Notes under the pieces: model-generated | What the model was told of the DNA's origin: nothing | Database searches by the model: none | Seen by the model: only the letters and a program-made list of their open reading frames with translations | Made by a program: the position numbers and the translations under genes | Assembly (NCBI GenBank): GCA_013115125.1 | Contig: JABANN010000090.1 | Span: 1 to 64,000, forward strand | Origin: Perkinsus olseni | Lineage: Eukaryota; Perkinsozoa; Perkinsida | DNA: 64,000 bases | Direction: 5' to 3' | In this document: positions 43,093 through 56,440 of the stretch, one piece after another | How the letters are laid out: every line of letters begins with the position of its first letter | Position numbering within the stretch: the stretch's first letter is position 1

Positions 43093-44280
43093 ATGACGAG
43101 TACCGTCAATGCTTTGATAATTTTTCTCCTAAAGGCATTTCTTCGCAGCCTCGCAGTGCCATTGAGGCTACCTATCTATCGGCAAGAGGTTGGTGACTGG
43201 GATTCTGTGGTCGTTGCTCCCGTACGGGCAGACGGTCAGAGACTTAGCCTGCTGATTGATACGGGTTCCTCGGAAGTATTCTTCGTCGAGAAGAAGTACT
43301 TGGAGAGAGCCTTCTCGCCAGGGGCATGCGAGGACTTCCTCTTTGGGTGCTATGAATGCCCAGCTGGTCCCTGTAGGGGTGAGGTGAGCAGAATTGAGCA
43401 CTCTGATGATACTTGTGCCTACACAGTACAGCATAGAGGCGCCCTGGAGTTGGGAGGCCGGACCATTCCCGACGTAGACTTCCCCGGTCTAGTAGTGGGG
43501 TATACGCCTAATGATTCCACCCCACATGCCTCTCTTGGGCTGGCGCCTCGCTATGATGGTGGTCCTACTCCGCTAATGGACCAGTTAATCGATAAAGGTG
43601 TCATCAACAGAGCTGACTTCTCAATCTACTTCAAGCCTGACAACCCTTACGAGGGGGAGCTCATCCTTGGTGGGGAGGACCCCAGAGGACAGATGATGAT
43701 AGCTCCTCTTGCGGTAGAGGGTGAATGGACAGTGAATTTGGGGAGCCTCGGGGCCGGTGGGTCACTCTTTTCAGGGTTCATGCCTCTGCACATAGATAGC
43801 GGCACATCGCGACTGTGGTTGCCGCGTGAAGTTTTTTACACGCTGTGGCGGGCTTTGGAGAAGAAAGCCAGTGAAGCATCGAGCCAAGCGATTGAGTTCA
43901 GAGCAGACGAGGAAAACCGCGTTCTCACTCTCTCACACCGGTCTCATCGCGTTCACCTTCCCCCACTGGAGCTGCATTTCCGCGACAAGCTCGGTGGTGC
44001 GTCGACTATTGTGATACCGCCCGAGTTTTACGTACAGACTTTCGACCTGGCTGAATCTAAAACGGCTATCCTCCTGTGGCATATACCGGAAGACTTTCCG
44101 AAAAAAGCCTTCCTTGGGTTAGGTTTACTACGGAAGTATCACCTTCACTTCCTGTACAACGATAGGGAAATCTGGTTTTCAGAGATTACTCGAGACAAAG
44201 ACTTTCCAGATATTGTTCAGATAGCGAGACGTCCTCAAAGGAGCCGTCGGGCTGCGAGGACCTTGGAGACATACCTGTAG
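43093..44280 (+). CDS. Pepsin-like aspartic protease, cluster member 4
   Basis: Intronless. I set the start at 43093 because MTSTVNALIIFLLKAFLRSL forms a signal peptide or anchor; the frame stays open upstream. It encodes 395 residues. The first catalytic site is LLIDTGSSEVFF (Asp56), the canonical DTGS form. The second is HIDSGTSRLWLP. The loop CEDFLFGCYECPAGPC, the HRGALELGG strand and DFSIYFKPDN are shared with members 1 and 3. ELILGGEDPRG and IVIPPEFYVQ complete the fold, and the tail is Arg-rich. Among the cluster it has the most standard active site, so it is the best candidate for an active secreted or vacuolar enzyme. Confidence 0.87.
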   Translation: MTSTVNALIIFLLKAFLRSLAVPLRLPIYRQEVGDWDSVVVAPVRADGQRLSLLIDTGSSEVFFVEKKYLERAFSPGACEDFLFGCYECPAGPCRGEVSRIEHSDDTCAYTVQHRGALELGGRTIPDVDFPGLVVGYTPNDSTPHASLGLAPRYDGGPTPLMDQLIDKGVINRADFSIYFKPDNPYEGELILGGEDPRGQMMIAPLAVEGEWTVNLGSLGAGGSLFSGFMPLHIDSGTSRLWLPREVFYTLWRALEKKASEASSQAIEFRADEENRVLTLSHRSHRVHLPPLELHFRDKLGGASTIVIPPEFYVQTFDLAESKTAILLWHIPEDFPKKAFLGLGLLRKYHLHFLYNDREIWFSEITRDKDFPDIVQIARRPQRSRRAARTLETYL

Positions 44281-45108
44281 ACCATTCCTGACGATATATT
44301 GCCCTTTCCAAGTTACGATTTAATATCGGTACTCTGTTCTTGCCAACTTGGACTATTTATTCATCTTATCCATGATGTGTGTGTCAGTCTAGAGTCCACA
44401 AGAGTCTTACGCCGACTCAGCAAGACACAAGTAGATGTGCTCGAAGAACGACGTTGTTCTTTGTTGAGTTATCCAGTTAGTTCAGATCATGTCGCAACGC
44501 CCGAACGAAACCGACCACGTCATTGCCTCCTGGCAGGATCCGCGAGGCGGGGCCTGAGGATCGAAAAGCTACATCGGCCAAGGCGCAGCAGACAAGTCTC
44601 ATGTCTAGGGTTCCATAGGGCCATGCGCTGGCTGGGCTCAGTGACCCTGATGGCGGCCATCAGATGGCCCTCTACAGGTTGAGACGACCGAAATGTCGCA
44701 GTGATCTAATCGCGTTGACCAGTTGCGAGAAGGCTCGGGCGGGCTCAAGTATGTGTGAAGGGTAGCAGTCACGACCGCTTGATCGGTCGTTGCAGACACT
44801 GCTTCCCAAACGAAGTTGACGGAAGGCTTTTCGGAAATGAAAAAAAATCTTCTTTCCATCCCGAGGTCCCGTAGCTGATGTGAGTATTCACAAAGAAGAG
44901 TTGTATAGAGGGATTGGATAACTGATGGATCAGAACTATCATCTCATCCTTTCTGCTTGACGAGGTTCCTGCAGTAAACCTTACTAGGTGAAGAGATTTA
45001 CGAATTGGAGCCGGCACCAGTGACGTCTCAGGCAAGTTTGTTCTTCGAAGACAGGAGATAGATGGCTGACGTTGTCCCAATGTTACTGTGGAACTCAAAG
45101 ACATAGTG
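44281..45108. other. Convergent intergenic region
   Basis: It lies between the ends of protease member 4 (+) and the intron-rich protease (-). Open frames are present but none is recognised. Confidence 0.4.
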
Positions 45109-47823
45109 TCAGAGCATGAACATCAGTTTGGTAAGCATGTGTTGTTTATCCTTAGTGCTCCTCACGCTAGGCTGTACTCCTCCCCGAATGAAAAAGGATC
45201 TGAAAGACGATGTACAGCCAGTCGGGGAGTTGAGGTTCTTACTAGCATCATGCCGTGCTTCTGCGAACCCGACAAATGCCGCACCCGGGCTCCCGTCGCC
45301 TCGATCAAACGTCGTGAACCAGTGTCTCATGAAGACCTCACCGAAAAGGAAAGCCGGGCCGTAGCTGAAGAGCAGTAACGGTCATCGAGCAGCAATGAAT
45401 GCCTCTTACTCCTCCGGCACGGGTATGGACATGAAAGCCGGCTCACAGTAGCCGTCTCCTGTCCCAACCATGTACACTGACGAGGGGATCGCCTGATCGG
45501 ACGGTCAACTTGTGATAATACTATACTCCAATAGTTCTCACTAGGTCGAAAGGTTGGGCGTCCTCATCTCTCAACATATAGTGCAGATCGGGATAGGCCT
45601 CCCTGTCCGCAGCAATTTGGTTGCACGGACCACCGGGCAGTCGACGCAGAATTCTAAAACAGCCAGTCGTCGCCCCCCAGCAGAGCAAAAAGCTCACTTT
45701 TCGGCCAGCCCCGGAGGTGCCGTGAAGTATGTCGTCCCGGTGTCGATGATCAACTTGCGTACCCTCTTCCCTTCGTCAAATTCATGAGCTTCGGTATGGA
45801 AACTAAGGCGTGCATCATTCCAATATCAGGCAACACTGCTCTGACAGTGTTATCGTGGGCTCACCCCGACGATCCGCTGTCGACTTCATTCATGAAGTCT
45901 TCAAAGAAACTCTGCGTTCCCGTGGACAGGGCCGCGTAGGACTTGTTGCCTGGCTTACAAGGATGAGCACTAGACACGGACTCTGACGGTATATCCGTAC
46001 CGATGAGGAAGTCATCTAGGTCAATAGACCAGTAGTGCTCTTGGGTCACTTGGAACATTTTTATGTCGTTCTTATAAAACCTACACTCACGATGGTGACA
46101 CGAGAGGCATCACGCCGGCACCACCACCTCGAGTCGACGCCGCCAAAGAGAATCGCTGAACGCGTGGAAGGCATCGGCTCAAAGTAGAAGCTGAACTCGT
46201 TCTGGCCCCCGAGCACGTTCTGTTTCATGACATTGTCGAAGAAGGGCACATGCCCATCTAAAAAATAAAAAAATTATCTTTTCAGGAGGCGCATCCACAA
46301 TCAGAGTCCATATTAAGATTTCCACACCTCGTTACGCCAAGGAAGGCCGAGTATCGCTCACTCGACACATGGTTCTATACTAACATATCCTTATGATATA
46401 AAATAGAATATAATTCATGGTTACCGAGGCCAAGAAGGCTGCAATAAGTATGTCTAAAGAGATAGCTATAAGTATCGAGAAACGTAGTCAACCAGTGAAT
46501 CGTATGAAACGCGCCAGAAAGAGCCACCGGTGGTGGACCATTATAAGATGGGTGTACTACTTTTCATAACACCGATCCTCCGTGATGGACCATACTCCTA
46601 CCTGCAGCCATTGACGGGAATGCTAGTCCGAGAATACCCTCGAACGGTATTTCATAGAAAATCTTCCCGAGTTCCTCCTCGATCATAGCGAAGGTCTGAT
46701 CTTTCACCTGCCACTCAAGTAACAGTCCCAACGTCACACGAGGCGCTACCTGGTACGGCCCCACGGACAGGGTGTCGATGCCCTCCGGACCTCGGAGCTC
46801 CCCTGTGCCGAACTGGATATCCAAATGATTGGGCCTGATAGAGCGCCAGTCAGCAGCTACGTTCACTAAGCTTTGCTACACTGTAGTGTTCTCAAAGGAG
46901 TGACTCTCGAGCATGTTAAACTTATGTCGATTGCGACAGGGCTCGCTGATGCACAACGCCGATTGGACCCAAAGGTTGGTTGAACCTGACGTAGAACCGC
47001 TGCTGAACCGCTCTAGTAGCAGCACACAGACGAGGATGATCATACCCGTATCGAAGACAACATTAACCATGGCCTGCGGTCTCGCGCCGTCCTCGATAGT
47101 GCCGACCCCTATCGGACCCACATACTGGGAGTCTCGAAGATTGGTCAGCGGTATGACACCTGATGACACCAGATAGTTTAGCCGCCAACCGCGGCGAAGA
47201 GCCCTACCATTCGGGCTGACTTGGTAGGCCCGTCCATGCATGTGCCTCTTCACTCTACCATCTCCCAAGGTCATCCCTTCCTCGAGGTCCGACACGCCGT
47301 CCGGGTCGTAGTACTGCGCGAAGAGATCTCGATGGTGGCTCCGAAGGCGCTCTACAACGGTTATAGTGAAACATCCAGGCGGAACTCCCAAGCGGTACCG
47401 ATCTGATGCTGACTGACCAGGGTGTGGTACTCAAAAAATGAGCTGGCATGGTGGGGTTTGACGGCGCCCACGAGGCCCCGGAGATTGCTGCTCGCCATCC
47501 CCTCCACCAAACTGTGTGCCGGCCTTAGCGGTATAACATGCACCGGACCATGACCAGCATGGGTTCGCCCGTCCACCACGACCTGAGAGACGACAATAAG
47601 TAGGTCGACGAAGCCGCGAGCCCTTCCCTACCAATAGGGCGCAGACCAATAGGGACCAGCAGCTCAGGTGCTGTGGTAGTCGGACTGTAGTGATGAGGGT
47701 ACGAGTCATATAATGAGGTCGAGCGCCGGCGGCGGTTGGATCATTCCCAAGTGGGGGTGACGCAATGGTGACAAAGATAAGATCTGACACGAGGCGGTCG
47801 AGGAGGAGGACGACGACCTTCAT
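45109..47823 (-). CDS. Pepsin/cathepsin D-like aspartic protease, intron-rich
   Basis: Many - strand exons follow the pepsin order. A hydrophobic start lies at 47823 (MKVVVLLLDRLVSDLIFVTI), with propeptide-like exons after it. Then comes IPLTNLRDSQYVGPIGVG, and VVFDTG, split by an intron from STNLWVQSALC. Next are LDIQFGTGELRGPEGIDTLS, PFEGILGLAFPSMAA, NEFSFYFEP and ILFGGVD. HYWSIDLDDFLIG follows, then a second active site LIIDTGTTYFTAPPG (about 45770), AYPDLHYMLRD and FLFGEVFMRHWFTTFD. Both catalytic Asp residues are present. A further near-motif, YAALSTGTQSFF (about 45920), has Ser in place of Asp and is not the active site. It probably works in the secretory or vacuolar route. Its many introns contrast with the intronless cluster next door. 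Confidence 0.8.
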
Positions 47824-48287
47824 CTGTGCAAGATGCGTTCTTGCACTTTTCGTGCAGTCAATGTGAAGCGCGCGCGCCCGAAAAACCTAAAACGTGCAGC
47901 GTGAGCGAATCGCGGCTTTAGATGCCACAACAATAGCGGGGACTGGCAGCACTATGGCGTCTAAACGGGAGTTCTTTCCTTGTACACTTCTACCCGAGAA
48001 CTAGTCTACTGCTCGGGAGGAAGGCGAGACGCAGCTATGATGACGGTAGTCGAGTCCGCGAGTCCAGAGACAAGCTTGTCTGCTAGCATTGGACTTCCCA
48101 AGGGCCATGGCGGGGCGAAGACCTCCATCGAGGGCCGCTCAGAATCCCAAAAGGGAAGGAATACGTCCCGGAATACAGCAGGGAGGGCCCCCACGGTGAT
48201 GTTGGAGTAATAGAACAAACACCTTCCGAGATACTGGAAACACCCGTTAATACAAATGGTGAATGAGAGGATGTGAAGGAACCTCCC
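47824..48287. other. Spacer between two - strand genes
   Basis: This is a short gap after the VIP1 stop and before the protease start. The word TTCTTGCACTTTTCGTGCAGTC near 47840 forms a small GCAC/GTGC hairpin. No gene is accepted here. Confidence 0.4.
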
Positions 48288-51200
48288 TTAGGAGGTTGTC
48301 GAGTCGAGAGCCAACGGCGACATGCTGGTCTCCCCGTCAGCATCATGGAAGTCTGTATCAGGCTCAGTGTCAGAGTCAACACAGTGGTGGAAACGTGCCA
48401 GCACCTACTCAGGGAAGGTCACACCACGGGCTGCTACGGATGCCATTCTAGTAGCAGTGACGCATGTAGCACAACTAACCCTACGCGAGGACTTCCCTAC
48501 GGAATTTCGAGACTGGAAAGCGAGGCGAATCCAGGCGTACCGAAGTAAGATATGTATCGAGCTCCTGCAGCGTGTAGTAGTTCTTCAGCGTCCCAACGTT
48601 GATGACCGGCTTTAACGGCGCCACCTCGAGCTCAGACTCCCGAATGCGGTTCCCGGGAGGGTAGTGGTTTATTTGCAGTCCACTCGACGCTGAGAGAGCA
48701 GCACACCTAAGGCGAAAGGGGACCAACTGAGCCTACTGTGATCGACCACTTGAACTCCTGGTGATAGGCCTATCTCCACACGGTAGCGGGTGAGATCTTG
48801 CCGTGTGCCTAGAGTCATGTCGGTATCAGAGTAGGGATATTAGATGTCACTGCCTTACTTTGGCTGCTGATCGTCCGATGCCTTCGCTCGGCGTCGTGTA
48901 CCGTGGAAGGACCATCATAGTCGTCCGCCTCGAAAACCTGAGCCACGAAACAAGTGCCCTGCAGGTGAACACGAGCGTCCTCCCACCCGTATGGATATGT
49001 GCGTGAGGTAATGCAGATCGGTGACGTCCCTGATGGTGGAGGGATCTATCGGCGACTTCATATGCTCATCATCACCGTTCACCAAAACCTGTGTAACCAT
49101 TGCCAACAGACGGTACCAGCTTAGACTTACATTGAGAAGGCTATGCATGGTCGATGCGCTCGTCACGTAAATCCTCGTGCGGACACACTTGCTGGTACCT
49201 TTTAAACGGCCCGGTACTCGACGAAATAACATCGCTCCTCCTACTTTTCATGCCGGTAATTTGTGCAACCGTTTCGTGAAGCTTCGGGTGCCAGTCGCTC
49301 CCGTCTCGCATGGCCTGCCTCAGCTGCGCACGGAGCTCCGGGGCCGCCTGCAGCGAGAAAATCCACTGAACCATCGGACCCATGGCGAGCAAAACTTACC
49401 CCCTTGGGAGCCTTGTCGACAGATCCCTCTCGACGCTTGGCGTGCTCACCGCTGCTCGATCGACTGAGACAGCCATTGGCATCAGACAACTTCCTATGTG
49501 GCAACCGTCTGTCGTACACAGTGGATGATCCCGGTGTCTTCCTCGCTTCGTTAGGGCCATCACCCGTCGCCGCGGAGGGCTCCTCGTGGTCCTTGAATCG
49601 ATGTGAATGAACGATACACTGGCGGACGGCATTGGTCGGGGACTGAAGCAGATCAGGCTAGGACCCTTCAGACTCGCCATCAAGCCTTACGTTCATAGCA
49701 CTGCCCTTGGATGGAGTGGAACCCATCGACATAGCAGGCAGCAGCGTCGGCGTCCCCGTCGCGTCGAAGCCCACAGTTTGCGCTATGGTGATAGATAGAA
49801 TCTCCCCAGGCAAGCGGAAGTGCTCACCATTAGCGTTTGATCTGGGCTGCCCCGAGTCAGTTATCTCATCCAGCATGAACTCTGAGTCGTTCATCAGCTT
49901 CTGCAGCAGTCGCCTGAGGAGGAGACGACTAGCGGACATGAGAGACGGCCGTGTCTCACCAGCTGGTCTCCACTCCTATGCGGATCTTGTCTTCCTTGTC
50001 TATGCCGAACTCGCTCGGACTAGTCCAGTTCTGCAATGGAATAAGGTAGCAGGACATCTCCTCTAACACGTTCAAGGCCTGACAACAACAGCCGCGTCTT
50101 CATGGGGGATGAGCGACCTGTGGGAAATCTTACAGCGGGAGGGACATCATTACGATGGTGAACAAGATCGTAATAAACACAGTCCCATAGGTCGGGCACC
50201 TTAGTTGTATCGAACTCACCCTGGGGTGGGCTCAGGAATCCTGAAAACCGGACAGTTCGAGGAGGGAAGCAGACCACGCTACCACCATGAAAACGAACCG
50301 GACTGAATGCTTGTCTACGGGCTAGTCTAAAGAGTCCCAATGGGAAACTCAAAGGAGATATACTCGTCCACCCTTCGAGGCCGTGTGAGTACTCTGGCTG
50401 TAGCACGCAGAGCATCCTCCCGTCCAACCAAGAAGCAGGCCACACCGTCGATACCAAATTGAGTTGATGTTGCAATAACAGCGAGGACAGTACAATGAGC
50501 CGCCCTCACCTTGGACTAGCTTTTTCCACCGATGTTCGATACGCTGCAGCTGTATATAGCGCCTCTTCACTCTGTCCTGCAGCTCATGGGGCAGCTTCGG
50601 ACCGGGCCCGATGGCGTACTCCCTCTTCACCAAGGACGCAAACGGGGTCGAGGAAACTGGACGGCACCCAATCATATTCACCCTCGACGCCCTCCGCGCA
50701 CGACTCACATCTGTCCCTCAGCTTCTCTCCGATGGACGATAAGAAGCCTCGGCGACCCGATCGAGGGACCGTCTCGCGGTGCCAAGACCGGAGACGACGG
50801 TTGCCTGACACAGGATAACAGCCGTAGACGTCGATTCAGGTGGCCCTCTACACGATGACTATAAAAATAATGCACATAAAATATTTCAAAAATATCACAT
50901 CACTTTTGCACTAACGTGTTCTATGGTCCGCGGTTTATAATAGACAATCTTGCGTGGTGGTGCTGCTGCTGTCAAACCCGGACAACAACCACCGCTGATC
51001 TCTCCGCACTCACTTACCCCTAACAGGCGAGGCCTCGCTCTCGTTAGACTGAGGAGTCTCCGGAGAGGACCCCAGACTGCCGCCGCCCCCACGGGGTGAC
51101 ACGGGATCGTCTGGCAAGGCATTCGGGGAGGAGCTGCCATTGATAGGAGACCCATCATCATACTCGGAGTAGTCGACCGAGTCCAACCTGAAGAAGAGGT

Positions 51201-54200
51201 CGTCAGTAACGAAAGACGGGTAGGCCCGCCCGTCGCGGTACTTGTGTTTTTCCGCGAGATGAGCGATCTCAGTGGAGATGAGCTCCAAGAAAGAGAGGCA
51301 GAGGTCCCCAACCTTCCTCATAGTGATGATGGGGTTGCCGATCATCCTAGCAGCCTCGGCCGTACCTACCAGAGGCGATACGTCATCGTCAAACTGCAGC
51401 TACACTGGGGGCTCCCAAACACAAATGTAGAACAAAATATAATCTAACAAACTTCATGCCACCAGGAATGTATCACCAATAGATTGCCATAACTTTCATG
51501 GGCTAATTTGATAATTCGAGTGTACGGCAGAGAGTCCCCTACCCTTATGATCGGTCGGTGCCATGATCTCCAACAGCTCCCCAGGCCTCAGCTCCGAGCT
51601 GTCTGTGTGCAGTATCGTGTCAATCATCTTCTTAACCTGGCAACAGCAATCACTCGCAATCCGGGACAGATTAGAACTTTGCTAACCCACCTTGTTCCGG
51701 TCCTCCTTCGGGATAGGTCGATCTAACAGCTTCCTGGCGAAGCCGTCGACGCACACGAGGGACACGAGAATAGGAGGGAGGTCGCCTGCAGGAGATCCCA
51801 TCTGACGGAACCGCTCCCCGTAAGCCCCGTTGGTTACCCTCGAGATCGAGAAAGCCCTTAGTGAAGGCTGCGGCCGTGGTCTGGCAACGTCCCTCGTGAC
51901 TGGAGTAGATCTTGAAGTCGTGGCGGAAGGTGGAGTGCAGGCGTAGGAGGGAAGTGCCTGACAGAAATGAAGGGACCTGAGCCTCTCCAGCAGAGCCTAA
52001 GACAGTCCACTGCTCAGCCCTACTAGTCTACCGTGGAACCTGAACTTCTACCGGAAGATATTCTCACCGCTACAACATGAAACCGTCAAGCAAAAATATA
52101 TAATTATAAATGTATGCACGTCTAAGTCTATTTATCATTCTATCTTAACTGCTAAGAAATAACTTGAAAAAAGTCAAGCCTATTGCGATATTCATCTCAC
52201 ATAGAATTCTAACTATTTATTAAAGCGCCAACGAGGCCTCCGGGAGGGAGTAGGAAGAGAGGACTCACAATCATCGCTGTTGATCGGGAAGAGCTCCTGT
52301 CGTAGCCGACGGCCGAGCTGCTCCGCCTGATTCCGCCCGAGCGAGGTCAGCTCGCCTCCCCATTTCGCCACAACCTGTACCTCCGTGCCTGCGAGACAAG
52401 AAGAACGTGATGCTACCGCGGCACCGAGTACACTTTCCGAGGCCGACTCGAGTTGGGCAGACAGTATGCGAAGCGCAATGAGAGGATATCGCCGACGCCC
52501 TATCGAGGCCACATCAGCTTTACTCGCAGGAGAAGGACAGCCACGGATGATCAGCCACGCCTCGTCTACCGGGTATTACATTCCTCCACGCCATGGGCGT
52601 TGATCGCAAACTTAATGGGTTTGAATTGTATCTTCCTGTTCAGGCCCGTGAAGTGCTCATGCAGGTCCAACACCATCTTGAGAGTCTCTATATTCTTCCT
52701 ATCCTTATCAGACAGTTCCGGCTCTTGCAAGGCCGCTTTCACCTTAGCCAGCAGCTTCTCCATCTCCTCTGGGCTCTTGATCAACACCTGCGGCCACCCT
52801 CCACCCGAGCTACATAGAAGATAGAGACGCCTCGCTCACCTCGCCGTGAGGGTCCACTGGCAACCGACCGGAGATGCCGATATCCGAGTCGTCCTCCTCG
52901 TCATCATCCTCGGTTCTGCTGGGCCTGGCCATCGCGGAGAGATGAGCAGGGAGTGGTACTGGCAGTAGACTACTTATTAATATAGTCCAAGAAATACTTG
53001 TGGGAGGATTTGAACTTGTGCTTCTCCTTCGGCTTCCGATCGCCATGTCGCATGATAATCATAACCTGCCATAACCATAGCCCAGCTCCTCCTCCCTTCA
53101 CAGCTGCTGCCACCGATTCAGTGACATCCACGTCGGTGGTCACGGAGGAGCCCTCAGACCAGTCCTGTTGACCCAGAACTACTTACCGCCCTCAGTTTAT
53201 CATGCTGGAAGTTCTCCTCATCAGCCTCGTCAACCTCTGGCGTCGTTCGATTGATCGGCTCTATCATTCGCTCCTCCTGATGAGACACCCAAGGTCAGAA
53301 CGGCTATGCTTCAGCCCCCTGCTTCTTCCACAGAAGATAAACGCAGTCACACTCTCGACTGGCGAGACCACAACGAGGCAGGCAGAATTCGACCGAACGA
53401 ATAAGGACCTCGCTGCTTATGTTTTTCGCCGCCTCCCCTTTCTCACATTCTTGAGTGCAGGTATCGGCATGGTGAAGGTGATGTGGAAACGATCCAGGAA
53501 GAACTTCTGCACGAGGATAGCGCAGTCGTCGTAGTACCGCTGATTGCCCTTCACGAAGGACCATCCATTAACATCACACACTATCGACCTCCCCGTCGTG
53601 CCTGAGATAGCAATCAGTGCGACGCCGATCACCAGCGAGGAATCGCCCTTGGTTTGAAATCTTAGGTCGACCCTAGGCACTTACGGAGGACGTCGAATCC
53701 CGTGACGAACTGGCCAAAGGCCTGCACAATCAAGGCACCACAAGCCTTCTCCACTTCACTCAGTGTAATAGGATAGCGTATCTCCTTGCCGTTCTTATTC
53801 CGCATAACTTTACCATCAACAGTAGGCGCCCTATCAGCAACAAAAAGCCCTCTTCTCCGATCGGAGTATCGATTATGAGACTACTTCCGGGCCTCGGCAT
53901 GGCTGTACATCTCCCCAACCATGTACACCTTCACGTCCATACCACCCGTCGGCAGGAACGGCTCGTAAAGATACTTCTTGTCTTTCCGAATGCGCGACTG
54001 CTTCGAGTCAAACTCGGATGACTTGTCTCCGATCTGAGCTCATGGATCGACCGTCCACAGCGCGTGAAGGGTGGTACCTTCCGGAAGAGCTTCTTGCAGC
54101 CTCCACCGACGTTGGTGGGATAGTATATCCAAATGTTGTGATCGTCCCCATCCAACGGCTTCTCAACGAAGGGCTTCTTCAGTTTACGACCGTCGTAGAT

Positions 54201-55212
54201 TATGTAGTCGTCCGCCTCGACAAACTGAACAACAACAGTTGCCCTCAAGCGCAGTCCACGCATCACCCCCCGGGAAGTGTCCCTGCAGCCAGGCGACCAC
54301 CACTATAAATGCTGATGACCAGCAAGCGACTCCGCCCGAGCCCTCCACACCTGATGGTCTCCATAGTCAAGATGGTCGATCGCCATAAAATCCGGACAGG
54401 GTATGTCATGCGACTTCAACGTCTCGTAGACGGTGAGCCTGTTCCGCAGCTTCAGCTGGTCCTCCACCTACCATCGAAAGGCCCACTCTCGGAGCCCCTT
54501 CCGCGCGGTCATGACCGCTACCTTATTGATCTCAACTGGATGGCGCATCTTGACGTACTCGAGGCTCTTGTAGAGTGGGAAGCCCTTTGAGTGGAAGGAC
54601 ACGTAGCACTGCACTATCGGCCATTCCGATACATCTTGTTCTAAGATCATCTTCTCATCGAAAATAATGATATCAAAGGCACCTGTATTGGAGAAAGGCA
54701 GGGTCCTAAAGCATCTCAATTCGAGGCTATTATCATTACAGTAGGGCTTCATAACCTATAGACATGAAACGAAGCAAGTGCGGTATAATACAAACCAGTA
54801 CAAATACCAGTTAGACCCGGATTCCTATTAACCCCTGCCATATGTATTCACTGATACTAGCTATCTTATATCACAGGTACGGCTGCCATAGGGTCCTAAT
54901 ATCCTATTAGACGTTGTAGCTTAACAAGGCCTCCTGGTCCCCGGCACTACGCTGTCCACAGACCTTAACGACGCAGCACTACTGGGAGGCACCGACTATG
55001 ACGCATTCCTCAACGTCCATTCACCGTGAAGCCAAGATTATCGGGCCCGGCTCCCTACTGGTACTACCACTAGCGTCCAGCCTCCGCAAGAGAGACTGCA
55101 TAGGGTTGCTGGTTGCCTTGGTTCGCATGCAGCAAACGCCCAGCGTGAGCTTGTGCGTGAGGCCCTTGGATCCTCCGATCGAGAAGGGCTGGTAGGGCGA
55201 GTGCTCTGACAT
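48288..55212 (-). CDS. Diphosphoinositol-pentakisphosphate kinase (PPIP5K/VIP1)
   Basis: Exons across ~6.9 kb follow PPIP5K/Vip1 from end to end. At the start is [20 protein letters not shown], then [20 protein letters not shown] and [20 protein letters not shown]. The ATP-grasp core has [46 protein letters not shown] and [20 protein letters not shown]. The second half is the histidine-phosphatase domain: [16 protein letters not shown] (RHG near 53045), [53 protein letters not shown] and [13 protein letters not shown]. It ends [11 protein letters not shown]. The enzyme makes and breaks inositol pyrophosphates (1-IP7, IP8) in the cytosol, tying phosphate and energy state to signalling. The start is taken at the ATG 55212; upstream exons are possible. 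Low-complexity Ser/Gly inserts occur near 51050-51150. Confidence 0.88.
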
Positions 55213-55471
55213 AAACGACACTGCCGGCTCTCACACTCACTACTTCGACAAATCCCCACGGAGCAGTACTGCAATGGCTACTCCAATGGAGGGAGTTTCC
55301 TAACATCATTCCGGTATGCCGCCGACTTCACACCGATAACTCACGATAAACGACGAGGCGACGAGTTGTCGACTGATACAGCGTAATGAGAATACTCACT
55401 GGCCACTCCTTCACGTGAGGGGCTTATTATGGTAGACGATACTTGTGAGACTGCTGCTTCCTCCACAAGAT

Positions 55472-56440
55472 TTAGCCCCCACTACCATGCAAGCTCTCCC
55501 GTCTATGCTGTTGCGTCCCCTCAGATGCCGATGAATCCCCTAGAGTAGGTGACTGCTCCCTACTCCTGCTGATCACCGACGGTAGCATCATCCCTGGTTG
55601 TCGAGGAGCTGGAATGGTGATGAAAGAAAATAATGAAAAACTCTCAACCCTGACCACCGAACCCGTCACACAAATACCCACAGGAGGCGATCCGAGCCCG
55701 ACCCGTGCACTCAGAAGAGCTCTCCCGACCCATCAGCGAGGACGTGTTGTCCACAACGCCTTCACCACAATGGACTACAAGCCGTCGAATCCCTCAGTGC
55801 TTCGTGAGGTACCGTCTTCCCGACGCTAGCACACAAGAGTGTCCACTTCTACAGCAGAGGGTAAACACAGACTGAACCACAACACCAAGAGCTGCTGCTG
55901 ATACGTTACTTGGTCACTATCATGCATACTTCACTCTACTATCAGGGCTTTTTATTATGGCATACGCTAGTCGTTGATGGAGCACGTAAGGCAGAAAGTC
56001 GCTTGAACGACTGCATGCAGTTACCCTTCCGAAACCAGTGCCAAGGTGGAAGCCGTCCTGGGCTCCCCCGACGGGTGCCGAGGGCGAGCTCTGGAAGAAC
56101 CACATCGGAAGAGGCGGGTGAAGAAGCGAGAGAATCTTGAGCGTCTAGGCCTCCTTCTAGATGATGACGGACTGCTAGACTTAAGACAAGGCTTGTACGG
56201 CTGCAATGGTGCCTACCGCACAGACCCCGTACGACGGTAAGCGACTGGCCGCAGGGAACACGAGCAGCCTCCCTTCTTCACCTGGGATCTCCTACGACTC
56301 TCCTGTACACTCTCGCAGCACACAATCTCCAACTTCTTACTGGAGTCCTGAGAGCCTCTACGACCACTCCTAGGCTGGCCGGCTACCATTACACGAGAAA
56401 AAGCTGTCCTCGCCCTACTGATGACTACCACAACACCCAC
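55472..56440 (-). CDS. Possible basic Ser/Arg-rich protein, unknown
   Basis: Candidate exons begin at 56440 (MGVVVVISRARTAFSRVMVA). Next is a stretch with SSSRRRPRRSRFSRFFTRLF near 56210-56050, with splice-like borders (cag before, GTAACT after). A last exon, PSVISRSREQSPTLGDSS, ends at 55472. Composition is low-complexity and no domain is recognised, so this is weakly supported. Confidence 0.35.

Noticed and set aside
45861-45960. STGT motif taken as a mutated second active site of the intron-rich protease
   Set aside because: A proper LIIDTGTTYFTAPP site is encoded slightly further downstream (about 45770), so the STGT sequence is not the catalytic centre.
48006-48218. - strand frame reading FYYSNITVGALPAVFRDVF
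   Set aside because: It looked like a protease C-terminus at first, but it lacks any catalytic or core motif. It lies ~70 bp past the VIP1 stop, with no start or splice support.
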